Source: Streptomyces spiramyceticus
GTDB taxonomy: Bacteria; Actinomycetota; Actinomycetes; Streptomycetales; Streptomycetaceae
DNA: 64,000 nt
Direction of reading: 5' to 3'
NCBI RefSeq assembly: GCF_028807635.1
Contig: NZ_JARBAX010000001.1
Span: 4,141,501 to 4,205,500 of the forward strand
Shown here in pieces: positions 1 to 8,236 of the stretch (positions are counted from its first letter, which is position 1; every line of letters starts with the position of its first letter). The notes beneath the pieces are model-generated. The model saw nothing but the letters and a program-made list of their open reading frames with translations. It searched no databases and had not been told where the DNA came from. The translations under genes were made by a program, and so were the position numbers.

Positions 1-1
1 G

Positions 2-1303
2 GCCTGGCCCGTAGGCGCGTTCGCCCTGCTCCTGACGGGTCAGCTGGTGCTGCACAGCTGCCGGGGCCTCTACCGGCCGCGCCTGTCCCCGTCGGCGATC
101 GCCGAACTGCCGACGCTCTTCGTCCTGGCCCTGATCCAGTGGTACGCCGCCGCCGAGGCCCTCACGGCGTACGACTCCCGGTACGCCATCGGCTGGACCG
201 CACTGGCCTGCGCGGTCGCGGCGCAGGCGCTGTTCGGCTGCGCCGGGCGGGCCGTGGTCCACGAGGCCCGGCGCAGGTCGGGCGCCCGGCGGCCGCAGTC
301 GGCGCTCGTCGTGGGCCACGGGCCGGTCGCGCGGCGCGTGACGGCGGCGCTGTACGAGCGCGCCGAGTACGGGCTGCGCCCGGTGGGCCAGGTCGCGACC
401 GCGCAGGTCCCGGCACACGGGCCCGCGCGCATCGCGGCCGCGCGAGCGGCACAGGCCCAGGCCGCGCCGCTGCCCGTCCTCGCCACCCTGGAGGACGTCA
501 GCCGCGCGGTCGTCCAGAACACCGTGCGCCACGCCGTCTTCACCCACCCGCCCGCATCGGCTCCTGACACGGCCGCGCTCGTCGATCTCTTCGCCGAGCA
601 CGGCTGCCGGCTGTGGCTGGTCGACAGCACGGTGGCCGGGACGGTCACCCCCCGCCGCACAGCGGACACCGACCACCTGTGGGGATTCGCCGTACAGCCG
701 CTCCACACCGGACTCCACCGGCCGTTCGCACGCGCGGGCAAGCGGGCCATGGACGCCCTGCTGGCCGCCGTCGCCCTGGTCGCGACGGCCCCCGTCATGG
801 GCCTCTGCGCACTCGCCGTACGGCTCTCCGACGGGCCCGGCGTCATCTTCCGGCAGGAGCGCATCGGCCTGCACGGCCGGCCCTTCACCCTGCTGAAGTT
901 CCGGACCCTCTGCCCGGCCAACGAGCACGAGTCCGCGACGCGCTGGAGCGTCGCACTCGACCGGCGGATGAGCCACGTCGGCAGTCTCCTGCGACGCTCC
1001 TCCCTCGACGAACTGCCACAACTGTGGAACGTGCTGCGCGGCGACATGAGCCTGGTCGGTCCACGGCCCGAACGCCCCTACTTCGTCAACAAGTTCACCC
1101 ACAGCTACCCCGGCTACCGGGCCCGCCACCGGATGCCCGTCGGCATCACCGGTCTCGCCCAGGTGCACGGGCTGCGCGGCGACACCTCCATCGAGGACCG
1201 CGCCCGCTTCGACAACCACTACATCGAGACCTGGTCGCTCTGGCAGGACGTGTGCATCCTCGCGCGCACCGCCGCTTCCCTGTTCCGGCTCGGAGGCAGC
1301 TGA
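2..1303 (+). CDS. Polyprenyl-phosphate sugar-1-phosphate transferase, 5' end outside window
   Basis: Starts exopolysaccharide repeat-unit assembly by moving a sugar-1-phosphate from a nucleotide sugar onto undecaprenyl phosphate at the membrane. The frame is open to the first base of the window, so the apparent GTG at 47 is probably internal and the gene is 5'-truncated here. The visible N-terminal half has hydrophobic stretches and a Rossmann-like part (VVGHGPVARRV). The C-terminal ~200 residues are a bacterial sugar transferase domain of the WcaJ/PssE type: one membrane segment, LLKFRTL, DELPQLWNVLRGDMSLVGPRPE and GITGLAQVHGLRG. It is followed two bases later by the polymerase gene, so it heads or continues the polysaccharide operon. 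The sugar donor cannot be read from the sequence. Confidence 0.93.
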   Translation, partial: AWPVGAFALLLTGQLVLHSCRGLYRPRLSPSAIAELPTLFVLALIQWYAAAEALTAYDSRYAIGWTALACAVAAQALFGCAGRAVVHEARRRSGARRPQSALVVGHGPVARRVTAALYERAEYGLRPVGQVATAQVPAHGPARIAAARAAQAQAAPLPVLATLEDVSRAVVQNTVRHAVFTHPPASAPDTAALVDLFAEHGCRLWLVDSTVAGTVTPRRTADTDHLWGFAVQPLHTGLHRPFARAGKRAMDALLAAVALVATAPVMGLCALAVRLSDGPGVIFRQERIGLHGRPFTLLKFRTLCPANEHESATRWSVALDRRMSHVGSLLRRSSLDELPQLWNVLRGDMSLVGPRPERPYFVNKFTHSYPGYRARHRMPVGITGLAQVHGLRGDTSIEDRARFDNHYIETWSLWQDVCILARTAASLFRLGGS

Positions 1304-1305
1304 GC

Positions 1306-2649
1306 ATGACCTTCGCATGGACCGCGGCGCCGGCCCTCGTACCGCAGGAGCGCACCAACCGGTGGTGGCCACCGTTCCGGCTCCTCCCGCTGATCGCCAT
1401 CGTGCTGCTGCTGACGGCCCCGGTCGAGACCCCGGGAGCCGGAGCGACGAGCCATGTCACCCCGGCCGACGTCGCGTCCGTCGTCGCGGTGGCCTTCTGC
1501 GTGGGGTACGCGGTGCGCCGCAGGGCCCGGCCGCTGACACCGGCCGCCGCCGCCGTCCTGGGCATCCCCGCCGTGGGCTTCGCCGTGGCGACGGTCACCG
1601 CCGCCGACCCGGCGGCCGCCCTCCCCGGCCTCGTCCGCTACCTCCAGGTCTTCGTCCTGGTCCCGGCCACCGTCGTACTTCTGGTCCGCGATGCGCGCGA
1701 CTTCCGGATCATCACGTGGTGCGTGATCGCGCTGGCGCTCTTCCAGGGCGCGACGGGGGTCTACCAGTACGCCACCGGGACCGGCGCGTCGTACATGGGC
1801 GCGGACGTCCGGGCCGTGGGCACCTTCGGCCCGTCCGACGTCATGGGGATGGCCACGGTGGTCGCCTACGGCCTCCTGGCCGCCATCGCCCTGACACTCC
1901 GTACGCCCGCGAACCCGCCCCCCTGGCTGCGCCCCTGCGCACTCGCGGCCGCCGCCGCCCTCGTCGTCCCGCTGGCGCTGTCCTTCAGCCGCGGCGCGTG
2001 GATCGCCACGGCGGTCGCCGTCCTCGCCGTGATCCTGCTGACCGGCCTGCGCCAGGCGGTACGCGCGCTGGCCGTACTCGCCGCCGTCGCCGTCATCCTC
2101 GTCGGAGGCCTGGGCATCGGCTCCGAGATGATCTCCCAGCGCCTCACCAGCATCACCCAGGTGACCGACGCCCCCGACCGCTCGGTCAACGACCGGTACA
2201 TGATGTGGGCGGCGGCGGCGGGCATGTGGCGCGAGAAGCCCGCCGCCGGGGTCGGCCTCAAGGGCTTCCCCGCCCACCGCGACGGGCACGCGTCGATCGG
2301 TCTCTCCTCGGGCAGCGACACGGCGGGCGCGGGCCAGACCTTCCAGAAGCAGCCGCTGCTCTCGCCGCACAACATGTACCTGCTGGTGCTCGGCGAGCAG
2401 GGCCTGATCGGCCTCACTACGTTCGTGGGCAGCCTGGCGGCGGTCCTCCTCGTCGGCCTGCGCAGACTGACCCGCTCCCGCGGGCCGGCCACGGACTGCG
2501 GCCTCGTAGCCGTCGGCCTGATGATCTGGCAGACCGTCGACTTCCTGTACGCCGACATCGGTGGGGCCTCGACGGTCCTGACCGGAGTGGTGCTGGGCCT
2601 GGCGGCATGGTGGGCGCTGGCGGAGCCGGACGAGGCGGTCACCCCATGA
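1306..2649 (+). CDS. O-antigen ligase/polymerase-like membrane protein
   Basis: A 447-residue polytopic membrane protein with about ten hydrophobic segments, of the WaaL/Wzy (O-antigen ligase) superfamily. In the family these proteins polymerise or transfer lipid-linked glycans on the outer face of the membrane. The large extracytoplasmic loop near residues 285-370 holds the usual pattern (MWREKPAAGVGLKGFP, then SPHNMYLLVLGEQGLIG), with the conserved region followed by His and Gly. ATG 1306 lies 2 bp after the previous stop. The 3' end overlaps the flippase start as ATGA, so translation is probably coupled. Whether it acts as polymerase or ligase is inferred only from its place beside a sugar transferase, flippase and Wzz-like gene. 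Confidence 0.85.
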   Translation: MTFAWTAAPALVPQERTNRWWPPFRLLPLIAIVLLLTAPVETPGAGATSHVTPADVASVVAVAFCVGYAVRRRARPLTPAAAAVLGIPAVGFAVATVTAADPAAALPGLVRYLQVFVLVPATVVLLVRDARDFRIITWCVIALALFQGATGVYQYATGTGASYMGADVRAVGTFGPSDVMGMATVVAYGLLAAIALTLRTPANPPPWLRPCALAAAAALVVPLALSFSRGAWIATAVAVLAVILLTGLRQAVRALAVLAAVAVILVGGLGIGSEMISQRLTSITQVTDAPDRSVNDRYMMWAAAAGMWREKPAAGVGLKGFPAHRDGHASIGLSSGSDTAGAGQTFQKQPLLSPHNMYLLVLGEQGLIGLTTFVGSLAAVLLVGLRRLTRSRGPATDCGLVAVGLMIWQTVDFLYADIGGASTVLTGVVLGLAAWWALAEPDEAVTP

Positions 2650-5060
2650 CGCAGGAAGACCCCGGCAAGGTGCTGTGCGCAGTCCAGGACGAGCCGCGCG
2701 TTTCGCAGGCGGAGGTGCCGGACGTAGAACACAGCGCACCAGCACAGGCACCCATTCGCCCCCCGAGGAGACGCCCCAGCGCGGCACTGCCCCCCGGCAC
2801 GACGTCCGTGCCCACCACGTTCCCGCGAAGCGCACAGCCTTCGGAGGCCACGACGCGGGGCACAGCGTTCCGTCGAACGGGCCAGGACGAGCCCCACGCC
2901 GTTGCGGACACGGAGCCGCCGGGAGGGGACGTGCAGGGGCGCTCCCCGCAGGGTGTCGAACACAGTTTGGGCGGCGTACAAACACACCCCCCCGCCCGTT
3001 CGGCACCCGAGGAGACGCCCCAGCGCGGCACCGCCCCCGAAGCCACCGCGCCGCGCCCCGCCCGGCGGACGGAGTCCGGCGCAGCCGCACGAAGCCCGAG
3101 AGGCCCCCAGGGGCCGAACGGCGCGAGCGCGGCATCCGGAATGGGTTCGCCCCGGCGCGGCACCGCCCCCGAAGCCACCGCGGCGGCGCCCGCCACGCCC
3201 CCGCGAAAGACATCGCGTACCGCACCACACTCAGGCGCCGCGTCTGCGCCCGCCACGCCCCCGCCAAGCGCACCGCGTACCGCACCCGCACCACGCACCA
3301 AACCCACCACCCCCGCTCCGCCGAAGCTGGGGCGGTTTCTGGTCCAGGCCGCCGCGGTAACCGCCGGGCTGACCGCAGTAGGGGCGCTGCTCGGGCTCCT
3401 GCGGGATCAGGCGATCGCCCACCTCTTCGGCGCCAGCCTCGACAGCGACGCCTTCCTGATCGCCTGGACGGTGCCCGAGATGGCGTCCACGCTCCTCATC
3501 GAGGATGCGATGGCGCTGCTGCTCGTCCCCGCCTTCAGCTACGCCCTCGCCCGCCGCGCAGCCAACCCCGCGCAGGCCGGCCGCGCCCCGTCGCAGGACC
3601 CCGTACGCGCGCTGGTCGCCGCCAGCCTTCCCCGGCTGTTCGCCCTGCTGGCCTGCGCCGCCGGGCTGTTGATCCTGGGTGCGCCCTTGGTCGTACGGGC
3701 CCTCGCGCCGGGGTTCAGCGACCCCCGGCTGGCCGTGGACTGCACGCGCCTGACGGCGGTGACCGTAGTCACCTTCGGCATCACCGGATACTTCAGCGCC
3801 GCCCTTCGCGCGCACGGCAAGTTCGTCCCGCCGGCCGGCGTCTACGCCGCGTACAACGTCGGGATCATCGGCACGATGCTGGCCCTCCACTCCCTGTGGG
3901 GGGTGCGCGCCGCCGCGGCCGGGGTCGCCGTGGGCAGCCTGCTGATGATCCTGACCCAACTGCCCACCTTCGTCCGCCTCGTGCGGCTGAAGCACCGCCG
4001 AAGCGCCTTCCGCGACCTCCGCGCCTTCCGCGACCTCCGCGCCTTCCGCGACCTCTGCGACCTCCGCCACCTCCGCGCCTTCCGCGACCTCCGCGCCTTC
4101 TGCCACATCCTGGACCTCCGCCACCTCCGCGCCTTCCGCCACCTCCTGGACCTCCGCCGCCTCGGCCGCCCGCGCCGCCCCCGCCGGACCACCTCCGCCC
4201 CTCTGCTCGGGGCCGCCGTCCTCGCCCCGGTCGTGCTCTTCGCGCTCAGCCGCCAGTCGCAGGTCCTCGTGGAGCGCTTCCTCGCCTCCTCGCTGCCCGC
4301 CGGCGCCATCTCCCATCTGAACTACGCGCAGAAGGTCGCGCAGATGCCGATGACGCTGTCGCTCATGATCTGTACGGTGACCTTCCCGGTCGTCGCCCAG
4401 GCGATGGCCGACGGCGACCGGGAAAGGGCCCGCCGCAGGGTCGAACGCGATCTGGCCCTGGCCGGCGCGGTCGTCCTGCTCGGGACCGCCCTCGTCCTGG
4501 GATACGCGCCCCAGATCATCGAAGTCCTCTTCGAGCGGGGCGCGTTCGACGCGCAGGACACCACGACGACCGCCACCGTGATGCGGGTCTACGCCGCCGG
4601 GCTGCTCGGCCACTGCCTGGTCGGCGCCCTGAGCAGGCCGTTCTTCTCCACGGGACGGCCCACTTGGTACCCGGCCGCCGCGATGGCCACCGGACTCCTG
4701 GTCACCGTGGCCGTCGGCGCGGCCGCGGTCGGCCGCTTCGGCGTCCACGGCATCGCGGCGGCCAACGCCGTCGGCATCAGCGCGACGGCACTGCTGCTGC
4801 TCAGCGGTCTCGGTTCGCGTGTGGTCTCCATCCAGGTGCGGTCCGTCAGCGCCGCGCTCGGCCGGCTGACCGCGGCGGCGGCAGTGGCGGCCGCGGTGGG
4901 CTGGACGACCGGCCCGCTGATCGCCGACCCCCTGCTGAGCGTGGCCGCCGGCTGCCTCCTCGTTCCTACCGCATTCGTCCTCACCGGAGTCGCCGTAAGA
5001 GCTCCAGAGGTCGTTCAAGCGCTGGCCCTCATCCGACAGAGGTTCCGTCATGGCTCCTGA
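2646..5060 (+). CDS. MurJ/MviN-family lipid flippase with low-complexity insertions
   Basis: A probable flippase for lipid-linked oligosaccharide. The core (from about residue 227, GRFLVQAAAVTAG) is a multi-membrane MVF/MurJ domain with LLRDQAIAHLFG, LVERFLASSLPAGAISHLNYAQKV and FERGAFD, all typical of MurJ. Two features are odd. The first ~225 residues are a Pro/Ala/Arg/Thr-rich stretch without membrane segments, carrying repeated RGTAPEATA blocks. A basic insert at about residues 452-515, between membrane segments, is built of AFRDLR-type hexapeptide repeats. ATG 2646 overlaps the previous TGA (ATGA). A start close to the membrane domain cannot be excluded, but the coupled ATG fits the pattern of its neighbours. 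By context it serves the exopolysaccharide rather than peptidoglycan. Confidence 0.85.
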   Translation: MTQEDPGKVLCAVQDEPRVSQAEVPDVEHSAPAQAPIRPPRRRPSAALPPGTTSVPTTFPRSAQPSEATTRGTAFRRTGQDEPHAVADTEPPGGDVQGRSPQGVEHSLGGVQTHPPARSAPEETPQRGTAPEATAPRPARRTESGAAARSPRGPQGPNGASAASGMGSPRRGTAPEATAAAPATPPRKTSRTAPHSGAASAPATPPPSAPRTAPAPRTKPTTPAPPKLGRFLVQAAAVTAGLTAVGALLGLLRDQAIAHLFGASLDSDAFLIAWTVPEMASTLLIEDAMALLLVPAFSYALARRAANPAQAGRAPSQDPVRALVAASLPRLFALLACAAGLLILGAPLVVRALAPGFSDPRLAVDCTRLTAVTVVTFGITGYFSAALRAHGKFVPPAGVYAAYNVGIIGTMLALHSLWGVRAAAAGVAVGSLLMILTQLPTFVRLVRLKHRRSAFRDLRAFRDLRAFRDLCDLRHLRAFRDLRAFCHILDLRHLRAFRHLLDLRRLGRPRRPRRTTSAPLLGAAVLAPVVLFALSRQSQVLVERFLASSLPAGAISHLNYAQKVAQMPMTLSLMICTVTFPVVAQAMADGDRERARRRVERDLALAGAVVLLGTALVLGYAPQIIEVLFERGAFDAQDTTTTATVMRVYAAGLLGHCLVGALSRPFFSTGRPTWYPAAAMATGLLVTVAVGAAAVGRFGVHGIAAANAVGISATALLLLSGLGSRVVSIQVRSVSAALGRLTAAAAVAAAVGWTTGPLIADPLLSVAAGCLLVPTAFVLTGVAVRAPEVVQALALIRQRFRHGS
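4003..4170 (+). repeat. 18-bp tandem repeats coding AFRDLR
   Basis: About three perfect head-to-tail copies of an 18-bp unit (gcgccttccgcgacctcc) are followed by degenerate copies sharing cgacctcc/ccacctcc. They are read in the flippase frame as AFRDLR, then DLRHLRAFR variants. The opposite strand reads as an acidic EVAEGA repeat and is an open shadow frame. The array fills a loop between membrane segments of the flippase. Confidence 0.85.
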
Positions 5061-5856
5061 AACGGCGACCAGTAGCGCCGCACTCCCCAACCCCAACGCC
5101 AAGCCCAACACCAAGCCCCAGCCCCGCCCCGCCAAGGCCCGCCCTCCGGAGATCGCCCCGCCGTGGATCCTGATGTACCACTCGGTGGGCGACCCGACGG
5201 ACGACCCGTACGGCATCACCGTCGCCCGGGACCGGCTCGACCACCAGCTGGCCTGGCTGCGCCGCCGAAGACTCACCGGCGTCGACGTCGGTACGCTCCT
5301 GCGCGCCCACGCGACCGGCCGCTCCCGGGGCCTGGTCGGCCTCACCTTCGACGACGGTTACGCCGACTTCCTCCACGAGGCACTGCCGGTGCTGCGGCGG
5401 CACGACTGCACGGCGACCGTGTTCGTCCTGCCGGGCCGCCTCGGCGGCTCCAACGAGTGGGACCCGCTGGGCCCCCGCAAGCCGCTGCTGACGGGGGACG
5501 AGATCAGGACGGTCGCCGAGTCCGGCATGCAGATCGGATCGCACGGCCTGTACCACCAGTCCCTGACCGAGGCCTCCGACGACGTACTGCGCCAGGAGAC
5601 TCACCACAGCCGGGAGTTGATCCGCGACCTCACGGGCACCGCCCCGGACACCTTCTGCTATCCGTACGGCACCGTCGACCGGCGGGCGGCCGACGCGGTG
5701 CGCGACGCCGGCTATACGTACGGCTTCGCCATCGACCCCGGCCCGCTGCTCGGCCCGTACGCCCTGCCCCGTACGCACATCAGTCACGCCGACCGGAGCG
5801 TCCGCCTCGGCGTGAAGCATCTGCGGCACCGCTTCGCCCGCCGGACCGCCAGGTGA
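5050..5856 (+). CDS. Polysaccharide deacetylase (NodB/CE4 family)
   Basis: A metal-dependent deacetylase that removes N- or O-acetyl groups from a glycan. The NodB homology domain spans residues ~35-240. Motif 1 is LTFDDGYADF (catalytic Asp and metal-binding Asp). Motif 2 is GSHGLYHQSL (two metal His). Later there are FCYPYGTVDRRAADAVRDAGY and a C-terminal PRTHISH. There is no clear signal peptide. The first 35 residues are Pro/Asn/Lys rich, and WILMYHSVGD opens the domain. ATG 5050 overlaps the flippase stop by 11 bp, and the 3' end overlaps the next start as GTGA. In this operon it probably modifies the exported polysaccharide or its precursor. Confidence 0.92.
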   Translation: MAPETATSSAALPNPNAKPNTKPQPRPAKARPPEIAPPWILMYHSVGDPTDDPYGITVARDRLDHQLAWLRRRRLTGVDVGTLLRAHATGRSRGLVGLTFDDGYADFLHEALPVLRRHDCTATVFVLPGRLGGSNEWDPLGPRKPLLTGDEIRTVAESGMQIGSHGLYHQSLTEASDDVLRQETHHSRELIRDLTGTAPDTFCYPYGTVDRRAADAVRDAGYTYGFAIDPGPLLGPYALPRTHISHADRSVRLGVKHLRHRFARRTAR

Positions 5857-7520
5857 AGGCGCTGCACATCATCACGGGTCTCGGCGTCGGAGGCGCCGAA
5901 CAGCAGTTGAGGCTGCTGCTGCGGCATCTCCCACTGGCTTGCGACGTGGTGACGCTGACGAATCCGGGGGCGGTGGCGGAAGGGCTGCGCGCGGACGGCG
6001 TCCGGGTCACGCACCTCGGGATGAGCGGCAACCGTGACGTGACGGCGCTGCCGCGCCTGACCCGGCTGATCCGGCGGGGACGGTACGACCTCGTGCACAC
6101 GCACCTGTACCGCGCGTGCGTCTACGGACGGATCGCCGCGAAGCTGGCCGGGGTCCGGGCGACCGTCGCGACCGAGCACTCCCTGGGCGAGGCGGAGATC
6201 GAGGGCCGCCCGCTGACGCCGGGCACGCGCGCGCTGTACCTCGGCACCGAACGCCTCGGCTCGGCGACCGTCGCCGTCTCCGCCACGGTCGCCGCCCGCC
6301 TGCGCGACTGGGGCGTGCCGGCGGAGCGAATCCACGTCGTACCGAACGGAATCGACGCGGCCAGCTTTCGCTACGACCCCGAGCTCCGCCGCTCCACCCG
6401 CACGCAACTGGGCATCCCCGCCGACGCCTTCGTGGTGGGCGGCGTGGGCCGACTGGTCCCCGGAAAGCGCTTCGACGTACTGGTACGCGCGGTGGCGGCC
6501 CTGCCCGACGCATGGCTGCTCCTGGCAGGCGAGGGCCCGGAAGGCCCCGCGCTGAGAACGCTGGCGACCCGGCTGGGAGCGGCACACAGGATCCGCTTCC
6601 TGGGCGAATGCGAGGCGGGGGAGGGGGCGAGTCCCGACGACGCGCCGGCCGGCCGTACGGGCGACGCATGTGCAGGCGAATCCGGCGTCAGCCCTCCTGC
6701 GGCCCGTACACGCGCCGCCGGAATCCGGGGCAGCGGCATCCGCATGGCCACGAGCACCGTGCCAGGCAGCCGCACGCCCGACAGGGGAGCCCCGTACAGC
6801 CACACCGGCGTCGCACCCGGCCCGGCGGCGGCCGACGGTATTCGCACCGGCGCAGCCCCCGACAGCAGTGCCGTCCGCAGTCGTACGCCCGACAGGGCCA
6901 CCCCCGTCGCACCCGGCCCGGCAGCGGCCGACGGTATTCGCACCGGCGCAGCCCCCGACAGCAGTGCCGTCCGCAGTCTTACGCCCGACAGGGCCACCCC
7001 CGTCGCACCCGGCCCGGCAGCGGCCGACGGTACGCGGACCGACGCCGCCCGGTGCAGCGGCTGTTCCGACGCAGCGGCCTCCGCCCCCAGCCGCAGTGCC
7101 CCCCGCAGCGGCATTCCCCGCGCGACCCGCCCGCACCCCCCGTCCCCCCGCATCCCCGCGCTTCTCTCCGCGATGGACGCCTTCGTCTCCACGTCCCGCG
7201 AAGAGGCGTTCGGGCTGGCCGTCGTGGAGGCGCTGGCCGCCGGGCTGCCCGTACTGCACAGTGCCTGCCCCGCCATCGATGACCTCCCCGCCGGTCAGTC
7301 GCCGGGAGCCCGGCGTATCGGCAGCGATGCCGGCGAACTGACGGCGGCCCTCCAGCAGCAGCGGCAGCAGATGCGGACGGAGGGTGTCGTACGCCGGTTT
7401 TCGCCGCCCCCCGTCGTCAGCCACTACGACATCGCGCGCAGCAGCGAACGCCTCATGGAGGTCTACGCGCACGCCCTCGCCAGCACGACCACCCCCTCAA
7501 CCAAGGGAGCATGCCAATGA
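5853..7520 (+). CDS. GT4-family glycosyltransferase with a ~180-residue repeat insertion
   Basis: A GT-B fold glycosyltransferase (family 4), probably adding a sugar to the lipid-linked repeat unit. N-terminal domain: ITGLGVGGAEQQLRLLL and LVHTHLYRACVYGR. C-terminal domain: VVPNGIDAASF, GGVGRLVPGKRFDVLVRAV, LLLAGEGPEGPALR and RIRFLGE, then after a break ALLSAMDAFVSTSREEAFGLAVVEALAAGLPVL with the EEAFG nucleotide-sugar motif. Between RIRFLGE and ALLSAMDAF, where relatives have about ten residues, there are ~180 Ala/Pro/Gly/Arg-rich residues (about 256-435) that include a 32-residue repeat. The GTG start overlaps the deacetylase TGA, and the stop overlaps the next ATG (ATGA). Reading frame and catalytic motifs stay intact, so I call it a gene and not a pseudogene. 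Confidence 0.85.
   Translation: MKALHIITGLGVGGAEQQLRLLLRHLPLACDVVTLTNPGAVAEGLRADGVRVTHLGMSGNRDVTALPRLTRLIRRGRYDLVHTHLYRACVYGRIAAKLAGVRATVATEHSLGEAEIEGRPLTPGTRALYLGTERLGSATVAVSATVAARLRDWGVPAERIHVVPNGIDAASFRYDPELRRSTRTQLGIPADAFVVGGVGRLVPGKRFDVLVRAVAALPDAWLLLAGEGPEGPALRTLATRLGAAHRIRFLGECEAGEGASPDDAPAGRTGDACAGESGVSPPAARTRAAGIRGSGIRMATSTVPGSRTPDRGAPYSHTGVAPGPAAADGIRTGAAPDSSAVRSRTPDRATPVAPGPAAADGIRTGAAPDSSAVRSLTPDRATPVAPGPAAADGTRTDAARCSGCSDAAASAPSRSAPRSGIPRATRPHPPSPRIPALLSAMDAFVSTSREEAFGLAVVEALAAGLPVLHSACPAIDDLPAGQSPGARRIGSDAGELTAALQQQRQQMRTEGVVRRFSPPPVVSHYDIARSSERLMEVYAHALASTTTPSTKGACQ
6810..7033 (+). repeat. 96-bp in-frame tandem repeat in the glycosyltransferase
   Basis: Two full 96-bp copies begin at 6810 and 6906, and a partial third begins at 7002 and diverges after 7033. 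The copies are nearly identical. The period is a multiple of three, so each copy adds 32 residues (VAPGPAAADGIRTGAAPDSS and onward). A decayed partial copy lies just upstream at about 6765-6809. There is no spacer-repeat alternation, so it is not CRISPR. Confidence 0.93.
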
Positions 7521-8236
7521 CCGAGTCGCCCGAGCAGCAGCCCGCCGCCGCCCCCGGACGGATCAGCCGGCTCCTCGCGAGGATCACCCCCCAGCCCCGG
7601 CCTCTGCCCCTCTGGTGGCCCCTGCCCCTGTGCGCAGTCCTCGGCACGGCGTGCGGTGTTTCGTACGGCGTCCTCAAGGCGCCCGAGTACGCCGCCACCA
7701 GCTACGTCGTCGCCGTGCCCGCCCAGAACGCCGAGCCCGGCTCGGCCCTCGGGTACGCCCAGGCCTACGGCCGTATCGCCACCAGCGACTCGACCATCGC
7801 CTACGCGAGCGTCGCCGCAGGAGTACCGGACACCCGCACCCTCCGTACGCACGTACAGACCGAGACCTCCCCCGACTCGCCGATGATCGCCATCACCGGC
7901 ACATCCACCAAGCCGAGCCAGGCGGCGCGCATCGCCAACGCCGTCGCCGACGCCGTCTACCTGAGCAGCAATCACATCTCCAAGAACACCGGAGTAAAGC
8001 TGCTGGTCTTCTCCCAGGCCATCACCCCGACGGAGCCGGCCTCCCCGTCCGTCCCGATCGGCGCGGCCGTGGGCACCTGCGCCGGCGGCCTCATCGGCGG
8101 CCTTGTCCTCCTCGTACGGCCGCGCCGCACACACCGCACGCGCCGCACCGCACCGGCCTCGGTACCTGCCCCGGCCCAAGGCCAGGCCCAACACCACGAA
8201 CACAACAACGCCTCCTCCGAGCGGGAGCTGGTGTGA
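7517..8236 (+). CDS. Wzz-like chain-length determinant / polysaccharide export protein
   Basis: A 239-residue membrane protein of the Wzz/capsular polysaccharide type, which in the family sets chain length or helps export. There is a membrane segment near residues 35-57 (LPLWWPLPLCAVLGTACGVS), an extracytoplasmic middle (YVVAVPAQNAEPGSALGYAQ, then TGTSTKPSQAARIANAVADAV) and a second membrane segment near residues 175-200 after VFSQAITPTEPASPSVPIG, the PxxP region typical of the family. The C-terminal tail is basic, without a kinase domain. ATG 7517 is preferred over ATG 7511 because GGGAG at 7505-7509 is 7 nt away and because it forms an ATGA overlap with the glycosyltransferase stop. Confidence 0.8.
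   Translation: MTESPEQQPAAAPGRISRLLARITPQPRPLPLWWPLPLCAVLGTACGVSYGVLKAPEYAATSYVVAVPAQNAEPGSALGYAQAYGRIATSDSTIAYASVAAGVPDTRTLRTHVQTETSPDSPMIAITGTSTKPSQAARIANAVADAVYLSSNHISKNTGVKLLVFSQAITPTEPASPSVPIGAAVGTCAGGLIGGLVLLVRPRRTHRTRRTAPASVPAPAQGQAQHHEHNNASSERELV

Noticed and set aside
1219..3294. Long minus-strand open frame opposite the O-antigen ligase and flippase genes
   Set aside because: Arg/Gly/Ala-rich shadow frame without domain pattern. The + genes have clear families and coupled starts.
3231..5345. 704-residue minus-strand frame with EVAEGA repeats
   Set aside because: It is the antisense of the AFRDLR repeats and the flippase membrane domain. No start signal or family.
6810..7033. CRISPR-like periodicity
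   Set aside because: The repeats abut without spacers, are 96 bp long and stay in a coding frame.
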